Assembly: GCA_965370555.1 (NCBI GenBank)
Contig: CBDUVB010000019.1
Coordinates: 1 to 30,050 of the forward strand
Length of the DNA: 30,050 bases
Source: JAJOKK01 sp965370555
GTDB lineage: Bacteria; Bipolaricaulota; Bipolaricaulia; UBA7950; UBA9294
Direction of reading: 5' to 3'
Under the pieces are notes generated by a model. That model was not told the origin of the DNA and did no database searches. It saw only the letters and a program-made list of their open reading frames with translations. Shown here in pieces: positions 13,736 through 21,302 of the stretch (position 1 is the stretch's first letter; each line of letters starts with the position of its first letter). The position numbers were made by a program, and so were the translations under genes.

Positions 13736-15487
13736 TTATTTGATGTCTATCGAAATAGAGGACAGACCTATCCCTGCTGCTCCTATAGCAGCCATTCCTC
13801 CAGCCTTAGCCTCTACTTTGGCATTGTTAGCATCAAACCAAATAGGAGGACCGAGATAGTAGTTTATGCTATCTCCTGCCTTGAAATCTATCCCGAATAA
13901 CTTCTTGCATAGGGCTTTGTACTTCGCTACATCTTTCGTCTCCACCATACTGAGTTTTTGAGTGTTATTTCCCTGCCGGAGCTCGGCTTGATACGAGACC
14001 GACACCTGTCTTGGATCTACATTTGGGAGACTGCTTAGATGTGAGTGTACGACTATTGAGTGCAGCAAGTTGGTCTTGCCTGATGCTGGGACAGAAAGTT
14101 TACATACTCTGTATGTAAACTTCCAGTAGGCCACATGCAAATCCTTGCTGTGACTAGCGGCGAAGCCAACCCCCTCTAAGAGCAAGTAACATTTGTCAAA
14201 CTCCGTCTTCTTGTACATCTTGAGGCTTTTCGTCACAGAAAGGCCTTTTACAACCGTGACTCCGTCTTTGGCCCCCTCTGCTCCCAGAAAGGTATCGACT
14301 GTCGTGCCTGAACCCTTGAGAAGACCTCGCTGGTCTATCTCAACTTCGAAAGTGCCCGGTTGTATTGAGTTCATTGTGATCCATTCTTTGACCACCGTCG
14401 TTGATGCGTACCCTCGCTCTGGGGAAGGTGGCGTGTACTTGGGAACCTGAAATCTGAAGCTATCCATACCGGTGGTAGTCTTAAAGGTGATCTTGGCCCT
14501 GTATGGGTTTGTGGCATTCACACTCACGATCTCTAGGTTTGGCGGCGTCCCTTTTGGGCTCACCGAAAAAGCAGGGTTGGTTTCATTGCTACCACTGGTG
14601 TTGGTTAGATTTTTCTGGTTGCTTCCATCGACAGCGTTCATGATGTAGATCTCTTCGTTTCTATCACGATTGGTCTGAAAAGCGATGTACGCGCCGTCTG
14701 GTGACCAAGTGGGCATACAATCGTCCTTCGCGTCTCTGGTAAGATTTCTAAGTTGCGTACCATCGCTGTTCATGACGTAGATTTCCTCGTTCTGATCTCG
14801 GTCTGTCTGAAAGGCAATGAGGGTGCTATCTGGAGACCAAACAGGGTTGCAGTCCCTGGCCTTGTTGCAAGTCAGGTTTCGTAGGGTCTTTGTGCTGATA
14901 TCCATGACATAGATTTCGTAATTGCCATCGCGAAGCGAAGTAAAGGCGATTTTCTGGCCATCCGGTGACCACGCGGGCTGAAGATCATCAGCAGCCTTAT
15001 TGTGCAGGATTCGCTGATTGGTACCGTCGTCATCCATTAGGTAGATGTCAAGGAATCCGTGACCGGGGGTGCGGTTCGATGCAAATGCTATTCTCTTACC
15101 ATCCGACGACCAGGCGGGCTGACAGTCCCAGTTGGCGGGGTCCTTTGATAGGTTCTGTTGACGCTGTCCATCCTTGTTCATTACATAGATCTCCCAGTGC
15201 CCGCTGCCACGATTTGTATGAAACACAATGCGTCCATCTGAAATCCAGGATGGGTTGTCATCATGGCCAGTCGGACTATTTGAGAGATTCCTCTGTGTGC
15301 CACCTTGCCCTTTAACGATGGTCATGCTATAAATGTCACGGTTCTGGTTGGGGGCACGATCGGAGACGAACAGAATTGTTCCGCAATCTTGAGCTAGGGT
15401 CGGTATAGTACCGTTAAGATTCCCCAACGACACCAGAACAGCCAGCACCAATAGGCCAATACGCACAAGAAACTTCGATCTCACCAT
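13736..15487 (-). CDS. Exported TolB-like (PD40) beta-propeller protein with unknown C-terminal domain
   Basis: 583 residues from ATG 15487, supported by AAAGGGAGG six bases upstream and a signal peptide at once (FLVRIGLLVLAVLVSLGNL); the open frame starting at 15523 is too long. Residues about 38-310 contain about six PD40/TolB-type repeats with the pattern PxWSPDGxxIAFxTNRDxNxEIYVMNxDGTxxRNLT, forming a six-bladed propeller. Residues about 325-440 form a beta-rich stretch (IVSVNATNPYRAKITFKTTTG). A further 140 residues are unassigned and end in a Gly/Ala/Ile-rich tail. True TolB belongs to a Tol-Pal operon, which is absent here, so this is a TolB-like surface protein rather than TolB. It probably forms an operon with the PPC/solute-binding gene 14 bp downstream. 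Confidence 0.85.
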   Translation of the reverse strand: MVRSKFLVRIGLLVLAVLVSLGNLNGTIPTLAQDCGTILFVSDRAPNQNRDIYSMTIVKGQGGTQRNLSNSPTGHDDNPSWISDGRIVFHTNRGSGHWEIYVMNKDGQRQQNLSKDPANWDCQPAWSSDGKRIAFASNRTPGHGFLDIYLMDDDGTNQRILHNKAADDLQPAWSPDGQKIAFTSLRDGNYEIYVMDISTKTLRNLTCNKARDCNPVWSPDSTLIAFQTDRDQNEEIYVMNSDGTQLRNLTRDAKDDCMPTWSPDGAYIAFQTNRDRNEEIYIMNAVDGSNQKNLTNTSGSNETNPAFSVSPKGTPPNLEIVSVNATNPYRAKITFKTTTGMDSFRFQVPKYTPPSPERGYASTTVVKEWITMNSIQPGTFEVEIDQRGLLKGSGTTVDTFLGAEGAKDGVTVVKGLSVTKSLKMYKKTEFDKCYLLLEGVGFAASHSKDLHVAYWKFTYRVCKLSVPASGKTNLLHSIVVHSHLSSLPNVDPRQVSVSYQAELRQGNNTQKLSMVETKDVAKYKALCKKLFGIDFKAGDSINYYLGPPIWFDANNAKVEAKAGGMAAIGAAGIGLSSISIDIK

Positions 15488-15579
15488 GATTCCTCCCTTT
15501 CTCAACGTTAGCCTCTTTCGCAAAGTGACAGCTACCGTTCTTGCCTTGTCCCCTTCTCAGCATTTCTCAGAACTATCTA

Positions 15580-15930
15580 GGCTGTCCGGTCTCGGAACTG
15601 TGTTGACACATCACACCTCCTGAGTCTCCGGTTGATCGATGGCACCCCAGAAGATCTCGGCTGGGGTGCGTCCCTTGGTTCTGTAATCCTGATGTGGCCA
15701 CTCGAAGTGGTAGTGCTTGAGGAATCCATCCAGCGATGTCTGTAGCTGATGACAGTGTCTGAAGTGGCGTCGACGAAACGCCACGCGCCAGTGCTCGTGC
15801 AGGATCGTTCCCTGCAACCACTCCACGAATCCGTTCGATCCGTGCATGACGAGGTCGGGTCCTCGTGTGACGAATATTCAACTCACGACATACCTGGTTG
15901 AACTCTCCTTTTGACCCCACTCCTTCCATC
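15580..15930 (-). pseudogene. Frameshifted 3' remnant of a DDE integrase-type transposase (IS481/IS3-like)
   Basis: Two - strand frames together give the C-terminal integrase core. The first is KGEFNQVCRELNIRHTRTRPRH. After a one-base shift near 15845-15860 the second is SNGFVEWLQGTILHEHWRVA, and it ends in a block with WPHQDYRTKGRTPAEIFWGA (stop at 15611). The N-terminal helix-turn-helix, the first two catalytic Asp residues and part of the DNGSEF motif are missing. The sequence beyond the stop (TGTGTCAACACAGTTCCGAGACCGGACA region, 15580-15607) may be the terminal inverted repeat. The other end is not visible, so the element has been cut in half. Confidence 0.75.
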
Positions 15931-15955
15931 AATCCCTCCAGCCATGCTTAGCTCA

Positions 15956-16498
15956 TCACCCCACACTCGGATCGAGAACCTGCCCGATGAATAGGATCAT
16001 GTTCGTTTCAATATCGCGGATCAGGAAGATGAACGGGCGATTGAGTCTTACGGTTGGTACGTCCGGGGCCACCATATCCCCCGCAGTGGCCGCTACGGCG
16101 AACGTTCCGTTCTCGTCCACGGAAACAACGGTCTGATGGTAAAGATCGCCGAGGAAAAGCTCGCGGGTCAGAGCCATCCCCCGGGAGTTCGCCCTGCCGA
16201 GGATGAACGCGTCTGTCATGCCCAGAGCCTCCAGGGCGGAAGACAGCTCGAACGACGACCTAAACTCAAATCCGGTAATAAAGATCCGGTACAGTCCGCA
16301 AGCGAACTCCGTGTTTCCAGCGACGAGTGCACGCTGCTCGGCGGATAGCACCCCGGAGCGAAGCTCTGGTATCGTCTCTGACTGTGTCCGGCTGCTCTCC
16401 TCCGCAACAGCGATAACTCCACTGTGGATCGTGAGCATCCCCACGACTACAATTAAGCCGATAAGTCCAACCAGGCAGATCCAACTGATACGCTTCAT
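15956..16498 (-). pseudogene. Serpin with a large in-frame internal deletion (open 180-codon frame)
   Basis: The frame has an SD (AAAGGGAG), start and signal peptide (ICLVGLIGLIVVVGML), then LVAGNTEFACGLYRIF, matching helix A of the serpins at 6291 and 7623. It jumps directly to GFEFRSSFELSSALEALGMT, which corresponds to about residue 317 of serpin 2. About 250 residues of the core are missing, yet the frame is kept. The C-terminal part is complete: ELFLGDLYHQTVVSVDENG, reactive loop, RPFIFLIRDIETNMILFIGQ. The hinge has decayed to NGTFAVAATAG (Glu to Phe at P13). Without sheets A to C it cannot fold as an inhibitor. It could still be expressed as a small exported protein, so calling it a pseudogene is a judgement. 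Confidence 0.75.
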
Positions 16499-16633
16499 CG
16501 CGACGCTCCCTTTGGTCGCGAACTGTCTTACGGATTAAGCGATTTTGCCGTTGCTAGAATCAAGTACCTCTCTTCTTCTGTCTTGTTTCCCGAACTATCA
16601 CACTATCACGGTTCTGTAACGTGAAGACCCTCT

Positions 16634-16668
16634 TACCCTTCTGGATGTGTACCCTCTACCACCTCCTT
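16634..16668. repeat. Second copy of the short repeat at 11045-11080
   Basis: On the - strand AAGGAGGTGGTAGAG is followed by GGTACACATCC and, a few bases on, AGGGTA. It aligns to 11045-11080 with one two-base gap each way and a few mismatches. Flanking sequence differs, so it is a small dispersed repeat or the edge of a lost element. Confidence 0.4.
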
Positions 16669-16946
16669 TTTTAGGTGCAACCATATCGATCGGTGGGTAA
16701 AGAAGGGTTGATGAGGAATGCGGCTTACACGAGAAGCAATGGTTGCGATGTCGTCTTTCTTGCCCAGCACTTTATTCCACCTCTTCGTCAGACAAAAACT
16801 GGGTAGACGTTCTCTCAACATACCATGAAAACGGACCAAAGTCAATTTTTCAGTCATTAAACTGAGAAATGTGCGCTCTGTGCCCAAAGTCACGGCATGC
16901 AAGCGGCCCAATAAGATATTTTCCACGCGCATGGTCCGGTTTACGT

Positions 16947-16952
16947 TATAAT
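16947..16952 (+). promoter_or_regulatory. Candidate -10 box of the glyS promoter
   Basis: A perfect TATAAT sits 87 bases before the glyS ATG. No good -35 hexamer is found 16-18 bases upstream (CACGCG at 17 bases), so the promoter is only tentative. Confidence 0.35.
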
Positions 16953-17038
16953 TGCTTTTTCAAGCTACAGGATAGGGCGTAATAGGGGTAATAAGCTTGC
17001 GGTGGCAAAGCAGTTCGACACCATAGGAGGAAGGCTAC

Positions 17039-18505
17039 ATGACGGACGCGAAGAAGACGATGGAGAAGATTGTTTCCTTGTGCAAGCGGCGCGGATTCAT
17101 CTTTCAATCGAGCGAGATCTACGGCGGGATCGGCGGGTTCTGGGACTACGGTCCGCTGGGTGTGGAGATGAAACGGAATATCAAGGAGGCGTGGTGGCAC
17201 GACATGGTCAGCGGTCACGACGATACCACCGCCCCTACTGGTGCTCCCTCACCTTATGCCATGGTCGGCCTCGACTCGAGTATCGTCATGCACCCGCAGG
17301 TGTGGAAGGCGAGCGGCCACTACGACCTGTTCCACGATCTGTTCGTCGACTGCCGCACGTGCAAGGAGCGCTTCCGTCTTGATCAGATTAAGGATAGCCA
17401 GTGCCCGCGCAAACCGAGCAAGCACCCAGGAGAACACGGCGACTGTGACCTCACCGAACCGCGCGAGTTCAACTTGATGTTTAAGACCTACATCGGCGCG
17501 CTGCACGATCCGACTTCCGAGGCGTACCTGCGCCCAGAGACGGCTCAAGGGATCTTCGTCAACTTCAAAAACATCCTCTCCACCGCGCGGGTGAAGCTCC
17601 CGTTCGGGATCGCTCAGATCGGTAAGTCCTTCCGCAACGAGATTACACCGCGCAACTACACCTTCCGCTCGCGAGAGTTCGAGCAGATGGAGATCGAGTT
17701 CTTCTGCTCGCCTGAGGAATCGCAGGATTGGTACACCTACTGGCGCGACCGCCGCTTCGCGTGGTATACCTCCCTCGGTCTCGATGGCGAGCGGCTACAA
17801 CTGCGCGATCACACGGCAGAGGAGCGGGCGCACTACAGCTGCGGCACGGCCGATATCGAGTATGCCTTTCCCTTCCTCACTGAGGGCGAGTTCGGAGAAC
17901 TGGAGGGGGTCTCCCACCGCGGCGACTTCGACCTGCGAAGCCACATGGAGGGGAAGCTGATCCGCGACGGGGATGGGTTTGCAGTGGAACTCGATGAAGA
18001 CGGTAAGCCACGATATGCTGGGAGCGGGAAGGACCTCTCCTACTTCGACGAGGCGACGAAGAGGAAGTTCATTCCACACGTCATCGAACCCTCTGCCGGG
18101 GTCGATCGCGCGATGCTCGCCTTCCTCTGCGAGGCCTACACCGAGGATGCCATTCCCGACGATAAGGGGGTAGCGCAGGAACGGGTAGTGCTGAAGCTTC
18201 ACCCACGCCTCGCGCCGGTGAAGGTCGCCGTCTTTCCCCTTGTCAAGAAGGATGGGATGCCCGAGGTCGCAAGCGAGATCTACCGCGACCTGAAGAAGAA
18301 GTGGAACGTCTTCTACGATAAGAAGGGGTCGATCGGCCGCCGCTATCGCCGTCAGGATGAGTCTGGAACCCCGTTCTGCGTGACCGTGGACCAACAGACC
18401 CTCGTCGACGGGACAGTGACCCTGCGCGACCGCGACACAACAACGCAGGAACGCGTCAAGAGCGCAGATCTCGTCAAGATCGTCGAAGAGAGGCTCAGCG
18501 ATTGA
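17039..18505 (+). CDS. glyS: Glycyl-tRNA synthetase, dimeric (alpha2) type
   Basis: 488-residue cytoplasmic class II enzyme that joins glycine to tRNA-Gly. The start is set by AGGAGG upstream of ATG 17039. The N terminus (SSEIYGGIGGFWDYGPLG, about 24-41) is typical. A Cys-containing insertion follows (CRTCKERF at about 104-111, then Cys near 123 and 138; a possible zinc site). Motif 2 is FRNEITPRNYTFRSREFEQM (about 197-216) and motif 3 is in HVIEPSAGVDRAMLAFLCEA (about 345-364). The anticodon-binding domain fills the last 120 residues (LAPVKVAVFPLVKKDG, SIGRRYRRQDESGTPF, VTLRDRDTTTQERV). The length fits the alpha2 family; this is not the GlyQ/GlyS alpha2-beta2 form. The gene stands alone. Its last codons and TGA are part of an octamer repeat array, an odd 3' end. 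Confidence 0.97.
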   Translation: MTDAKKTMEKIVSLCKRRGFIFQSSEIYGGIGGFWDYGPLGVEMKRNIKEAWWHDMVSGHDDTTAPTGAPSPYAMVGLDSSIVMHPQVWKASGHYDLFHDLFVDCRTCKERFRLDQIKDSQCPRKPSKHPGEHGDCDLTEPREFNLMFKTYIGALHDPTSEAYLRPETAQGIFVNFKNILSTARVKLPFGIAQIGKSFRNEITPRNYTFRSREFEQMEIEFFCSPEESQDWYTYWRDRRFAWYTSLGLDGERLQLRDHTAEERAHYSCGTADIEYAFPFLTEGEFGELEGVSHRGDFDLRSHMEGKLIRDGDGFAVELDEDGKPRYAGSGKDLSYFDEATKRKFIPHVIEPSAGVDRAMLAFLCEAYTEDAIPDDKGVAQERVVLKLHPRLAPVKVAVFPLVKKDGMPEVASEIYRDLKKKWNVFYDKKGSIGRRYRRQDESGTPFCVTVDQQTLVDGTVTLRDRDTTTQERVKSADLVKIVEERLSD

Positions 18506-18553
18506 GAGATTGAATGATCGGGAGATTGAGTGATTGAATGATTGAGCGAATAA
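18498..18553 (+). repeat. Tandem octamer array NNGATTGA overlapping the glyS stop codon
   Basis: Seven consecutive octamers: GCGATTGA, GAGATTGA, ATGATCGG, GAGATTGA, GTGATTGA, ATGATTGA, GCGAATAA. The first contains the last codons and TGA stop of glyS. The array is the reverse complement of the one at 18714-18783, so the transcript could fold back on itself. Confidence 0.85.
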
Positions 18554-18596
18554 ACTACTCCGCCGCAAGCGATCGGGTTATTAATAGCATCACGTC

Positions 18597-18677
18597 ACAC
18601 CGGCGAAGGCCGGTGTCCACGAACGAACCACTGGATTCCGGCATGCGCCGGAATGACGACATTCGCAGCAAGCTGCG
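18597..18677. repeat. Cluster of three REP-like hairpins
   Basis: ACACCGGC-GAAG-GCCGGTGT (18597-18616), ATTCCGGC-ATGC-GCCGGAAT (18635-18654) and CGCAGC-AA-GCTGCG (18664-18677) are perfect stems. GGATTCCGGCATGCGCCGGAATGACG resembles dispersed REP/BIME-type palindromes found in many bacteria. They lie between convergent glyS and the vWA operon, inside the arms formed by the octamer arrays, and may act as transcription or mRNA 3'-end structures. Confidence 0.75.
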
Positions 18678-18713
18678 GGGAATCCAACCCGCAGAGATTG
18701 AATGACTTAACCC

Positions 18714-18783
18714 CCAATCTCTCAATCTCCCGATCGTTCAATCTATCAATGATCCGATCTCTCACTCGTTAAATCACTCAATA
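18714..18783 (-). repeat. Inverted octamer array (TCAATCNN)
   Basis: About nine octamers on the + strand read TCAATCTC, TCAATCTC, CCGATCGT, TCAATCTA, TCAATGAT, CCGATCTC, TCACTCGT, TAAATCAC, TCAATAAA. It begins a few bases after a run of C and ends three bases before the stop of the convergent vWA gene at 18786. Its first 30 bases pair almost fully with the array at 18498-18553. Confidence 0.82.
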
Positions 18784-18785
18784 AA

Positions 18786-21302
18786 CTACCCTTTCTGCCA
18801 CTTTCGCGGGAACTTGCGCACGGCGAGTTCGACGAGGAAGAGGGCTAGGGCGGCAAGGAGGAAGTGGGAGTGCACGTCCGTGTAGGTAATCGCCTCTCCG
18901 CCAGCGAGAGGGGTGGGGAGGATCTCATCGTCAAGGAAGCGTCCGCCTGTGGCACGGGCGATCTGGCGTAACGCACCTTCATCGATTCCGGTCGCGCGAT
19001 ACTCGGCCGGGTAGGGAACGCAGATCGGTATGATTACATGTTGATCCCGCGTTCGATCGTCGATTCGTAAGGCGTAACCACCCTCTTCTTTCGCGAGGAA
19101 GGATGTCCGGTAGAGACCGGCACCGACCTGCTCCATCGCGTGCGTTCCTCCGGTCGGAAGGAGACCAGTTTCGATGAGGGTCGCTTCCAAGGCGAGGAAG
19201 TTCACGAACCCTCCTTGCGGATCACGCGCATCAACCACGGCCTCGATCCCGGTATCGGTTACCTCGACCGAGGGGCGGAGACCGAACGATACGCCGCTCA
19301 TTGGTTCCGCTGCGGTGAGGATCGCGTCGAGGAGGAGCCCTCCCTTCTCCCAGGAGAGCCACCCTCCAGACCACTCCCCAGCAAGGTCGGTGTTCAACAC
19401 CGCAACCCTTCCCAAACCAAGGCGCCAACGGGCGACGATGGGATCCTCCTTCCCAGCCGAAAGGAGGACCTCCGCGGTTGGCTTCGGATAGGTAAGGGCA
19501 TAGCCCGTAAGGGAGGGTATACTGGAAAGCTCGCCACTCGCCAGTGGACCACCAACAGGGAACTCACCAGTGATGAACCGATTGCGAGAGAGGCGCTCTG
19601 TCGCCTGCACGGTGATCTGCGGGAGGTAAGAGAAGTCGGAGACGACATACATGCTCCCGTGTCCGGCGGATACAAGAGCCCCGAGTAAGGGGAGATTCGG
19701 GGTGGTCCCGATCCCAATCGCCGAGAGGGTAACAGCTTCGTTCTCCTCCAACCTTGAGAGGAGAGAGGGGAAGTCGCGATACTCGTCGACCGTCTTCCCA
19801 TCGGAGAAGAGGAGGAGGTGCTTCAACCGCGCTTCCACCGGCTCGATTGCGTCCAGCGCATCGACAAGCGGGTAATAGAGGTCGGTTCCCCCGGTTGCAT
19901 CGAGCGCTCGCAACCCTTCGTAGAGGGCTCTCCCGTCTCCGAGTGGCTGGATCGGAAGCAGCCAGTCGTACTGGCGGTCGAAGGCGATCACCCCGACCAG
20001 CGTCTCCTCATCGAGGAGGTTGACGCTCGCCGCGACCGCCTCCTTGAGGATGTCGATCTTCGTCGCCCCCTCTGCGTGCCCGCGCATGCTCGCGGATCGG
20101 TCGAGTAGGTAGACCATACACAGGCTCGCCTCGCGCCCTTCTTGCGGGAGAGTGTAGGAGACAGGGAGGAGCTCCTCGATCCCGCCCCCGGCGAAACCAC
20201 GCAGAGCCTCCTCCCCCTCGACGACAACAAGGCCACCGCCGAGTTCGCCGACAAAGCTGGCGAGTGTTTCAACCGCCATAGGGGGAAGTGCAGCAAGAGG
20301 AATCCCAACGAGGAGGACCTCGCGATACTCGGCCAGTCCCTCCAACGTGGGAAGGGTGGCAGCAGAAAAGAAGGATCGCCCGATCGCGTTCAGGAGTTCT
20401 TCGACCGATCCTTCCTCATCTACTCCGACGACGAGAAGCCGTGGAAGGTCGACGGTTTGAACCATCGCGCTGAGCGTGTCGTTCTCCGGGATCGGATCGA
20501 GGGGCCGTCTGACGAGCGCACGGTAAGAGTGAGTTCCCCCTTCCGCCAGGGTGTCGGTGAGCGTGATCGAGTTCATTCCCTGCACAAGGGAGATTTCCCG
20601 GGAGGAGATAAGGGCATCATCCCGGTAGAGGGCGAGGATCCCTTCTCCCGGCCCTTGGGAAAGAATGCGGATCGTGATCGCAAACGGACGGTTCACTTCG
20701 ACCTCTTGCGGGAGGTTCAGGGAGGCAAGCGCGGCATCGGCCGTTGCCGTTCCCCCAACCGGGAGGGTAGAGATGGGGATCCCGGCCCGCTGCGCCGCGG
20801 CCAACGCCGCGTCGAGACCGTCGGTGATCCTCCCATCGCTCACCAGGACAAACTGGTGTGTCCCTCCTTCGGGAAGGCTGGCAAGGGCGAGCGTTATTGC
20901 ATGATCGAGATCGGTCTCCTCACCGAGCGAAACCGCCCCAAGCGGAATTTCTGTCGTAAACCCGGAAAGGTCTTCAGCAATCGGGTTCGTGACCACGGCT
21001 CGATCGGCGAACGCAATCGAGCCGAACCAACACCCTGGGTTAGCAGCAACGATCGCGGTCACCTGATCGCTCACCTCCTGGGAGGTCGTGGTCGCGCTAA
21101 CGCTTGGGGAGCGATCGACGAGGAAGGTGACCGTCTGAAAGGGGTGCTGTTGTCCGATCTGCGGGCCAGCGAGCCCCACCAACACCGTGAATACGGTAAG
21201 AAGGCGGAGGGTATCCCCCACGTGAAACCGGCGGGAGATTACAACTCCCACAAGAAGAACGGCTCCTGCGATAAGAAGAATGGGGTGAGAGAAATGGATC
21301 AT
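18786..21302 (-). CDS. Membrane protein with two vWA domains flanking a GATase-like region
   Basis: 838 residues from ATG 21302, chosen because it overlaps the previous stop (ATGA) and follows GGAGGGG. Two N-terminal TM helices (about 8-22 and 32-48) precede a first vWA domain whose MIDAS is DRSPS (63-67), with an ETDLDHA Thr loop and VSDGR. After an Ig-like region and a GATase1-like domain (about 285-380: LLVVGVDEEGS, GGGLVVVEGEEAL) comes a second vWA with MIDAS DRSAS (401-405), TGGTDLYYP and FSDGKT. A beta-rich region and a C-terminal TM helix (HFLLAALALFLVELAV) end the protein. Both metal sites look intact. Proteins of this kind are encoded beside MoxR ATPases and act in the envelope, probably holding or inserting protein partners. 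It is the last gene of the seven-gene operon; exact client unknown. Confidence 0.88.
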   Translation of the reverse strand: MIHFSHPILLIAGAVLLVGVVISRRFHVGDTLRLLTVFTVLVGLAGPQIGQQHPFQTVTFLVDRSPSVSATTTSQEVSDQVTAIVAANPGCWFGSIAFADRAVVTNPIAEDLSGFTTEIPLGAVSLGEETDLDHAITLALASLPEGGTHQFVLVSDGRITDGLDAALAAAQRAGIPISTLPVGGTATADAALASLNLPQEVEVNRPFAITIRILSQGPGEGILALYRDDALISSREISLVQGMNSITLTDTLAEGGTHSYRALVRRPLDPIPENDTLSAMVQTVDLPRLLVVGVDEEGSVEELLNAIGRSFFSAATLPTLEGLAEYREVLLVGIPLAALPPMAVETLASFVGELGGGLVVVEGEEALRGFAGGGIEELLPVSYTLPQEGREASLCMVYLLDRSASMRGHAEGATKIDILKEAVAASVNLLDEETLVGVIAFDRQYDWLLPIQPLGDGRALYEGLRALDATGGTDLYYPLVDALDAIEPVEARLKHLLLFSDGKTVDEYRDFPSLLSRLEENEAVTLSAIGIGTTPNLPLLGALVSAGHGSMYVVSDFSYLPQITVQATERLSRNRFITGEFPVGGPLASGELSSIPSLTGYALTYPKPTAEVLLSAGKEDPIVARWRLGLGRVAVLNTDLAGEWSGGWLSWEKGGLLLDAILTAAEPMSGVSFGLRPSVEVTDTGIEAVVDARDPQGGFVNFLALEATLIETGLLPTGGTHAMEQVGAGLYRTSFLAKEEGGYALRIDDRTRDQHVIIPICVPYPAEYRATGIDEGALRQIARATGGRFLDDEILPTPLAGGEAITYTDVHSHFLLAALALFLVELAVRKFPRKWQKG

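Larger units (their letters stand above)
16499..17038. other. Intergenic stretch without a confident gene
   Basis: About 540 bp more A+T-rich than its surroundings. It contains the second copy of the short shared repeat (16634-16668) and a - strand open frame of 99 codons (16633-16932) without SD or recognised motif. A TATAAT lies at 16947-16952 in front of glyS. No RNA gene, T-box or riboswitch fold was recognised. Confidence 0.5.

Noticed and set aside
15602..15607. Perfect TTGACA on the + strand considered as a -35 box
   Set aside because: No -10 lies 16-18 bases downstream and no + strand gene follows; it is part of a short palindrome (TGTGTTGACACA), probably the end of the broken insertion sequence.
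16633..16932. 99-codon open frame on the - strand between the deleted serpin and glyS
   Set aside because: No SD before the ATG, no recognised motif and no support from neighbours; part of it overlaps a short dispersed repeat. Kept only as a note within the gene-free stretch.
16953..17038. T-box or riboswitch leader before glyS
   Set aside because: The space after the candidate -10 is under 90 bases, without a T-box sequence, specifier stem or terminator; nothing supports it.
18498..18553. Octamer array considered as a CRISPR-like or satellite array
   Set aside because: Units are 8 bp with no spacers, and no cas genes are near; it is a short tandem repeat, not CRISPR.
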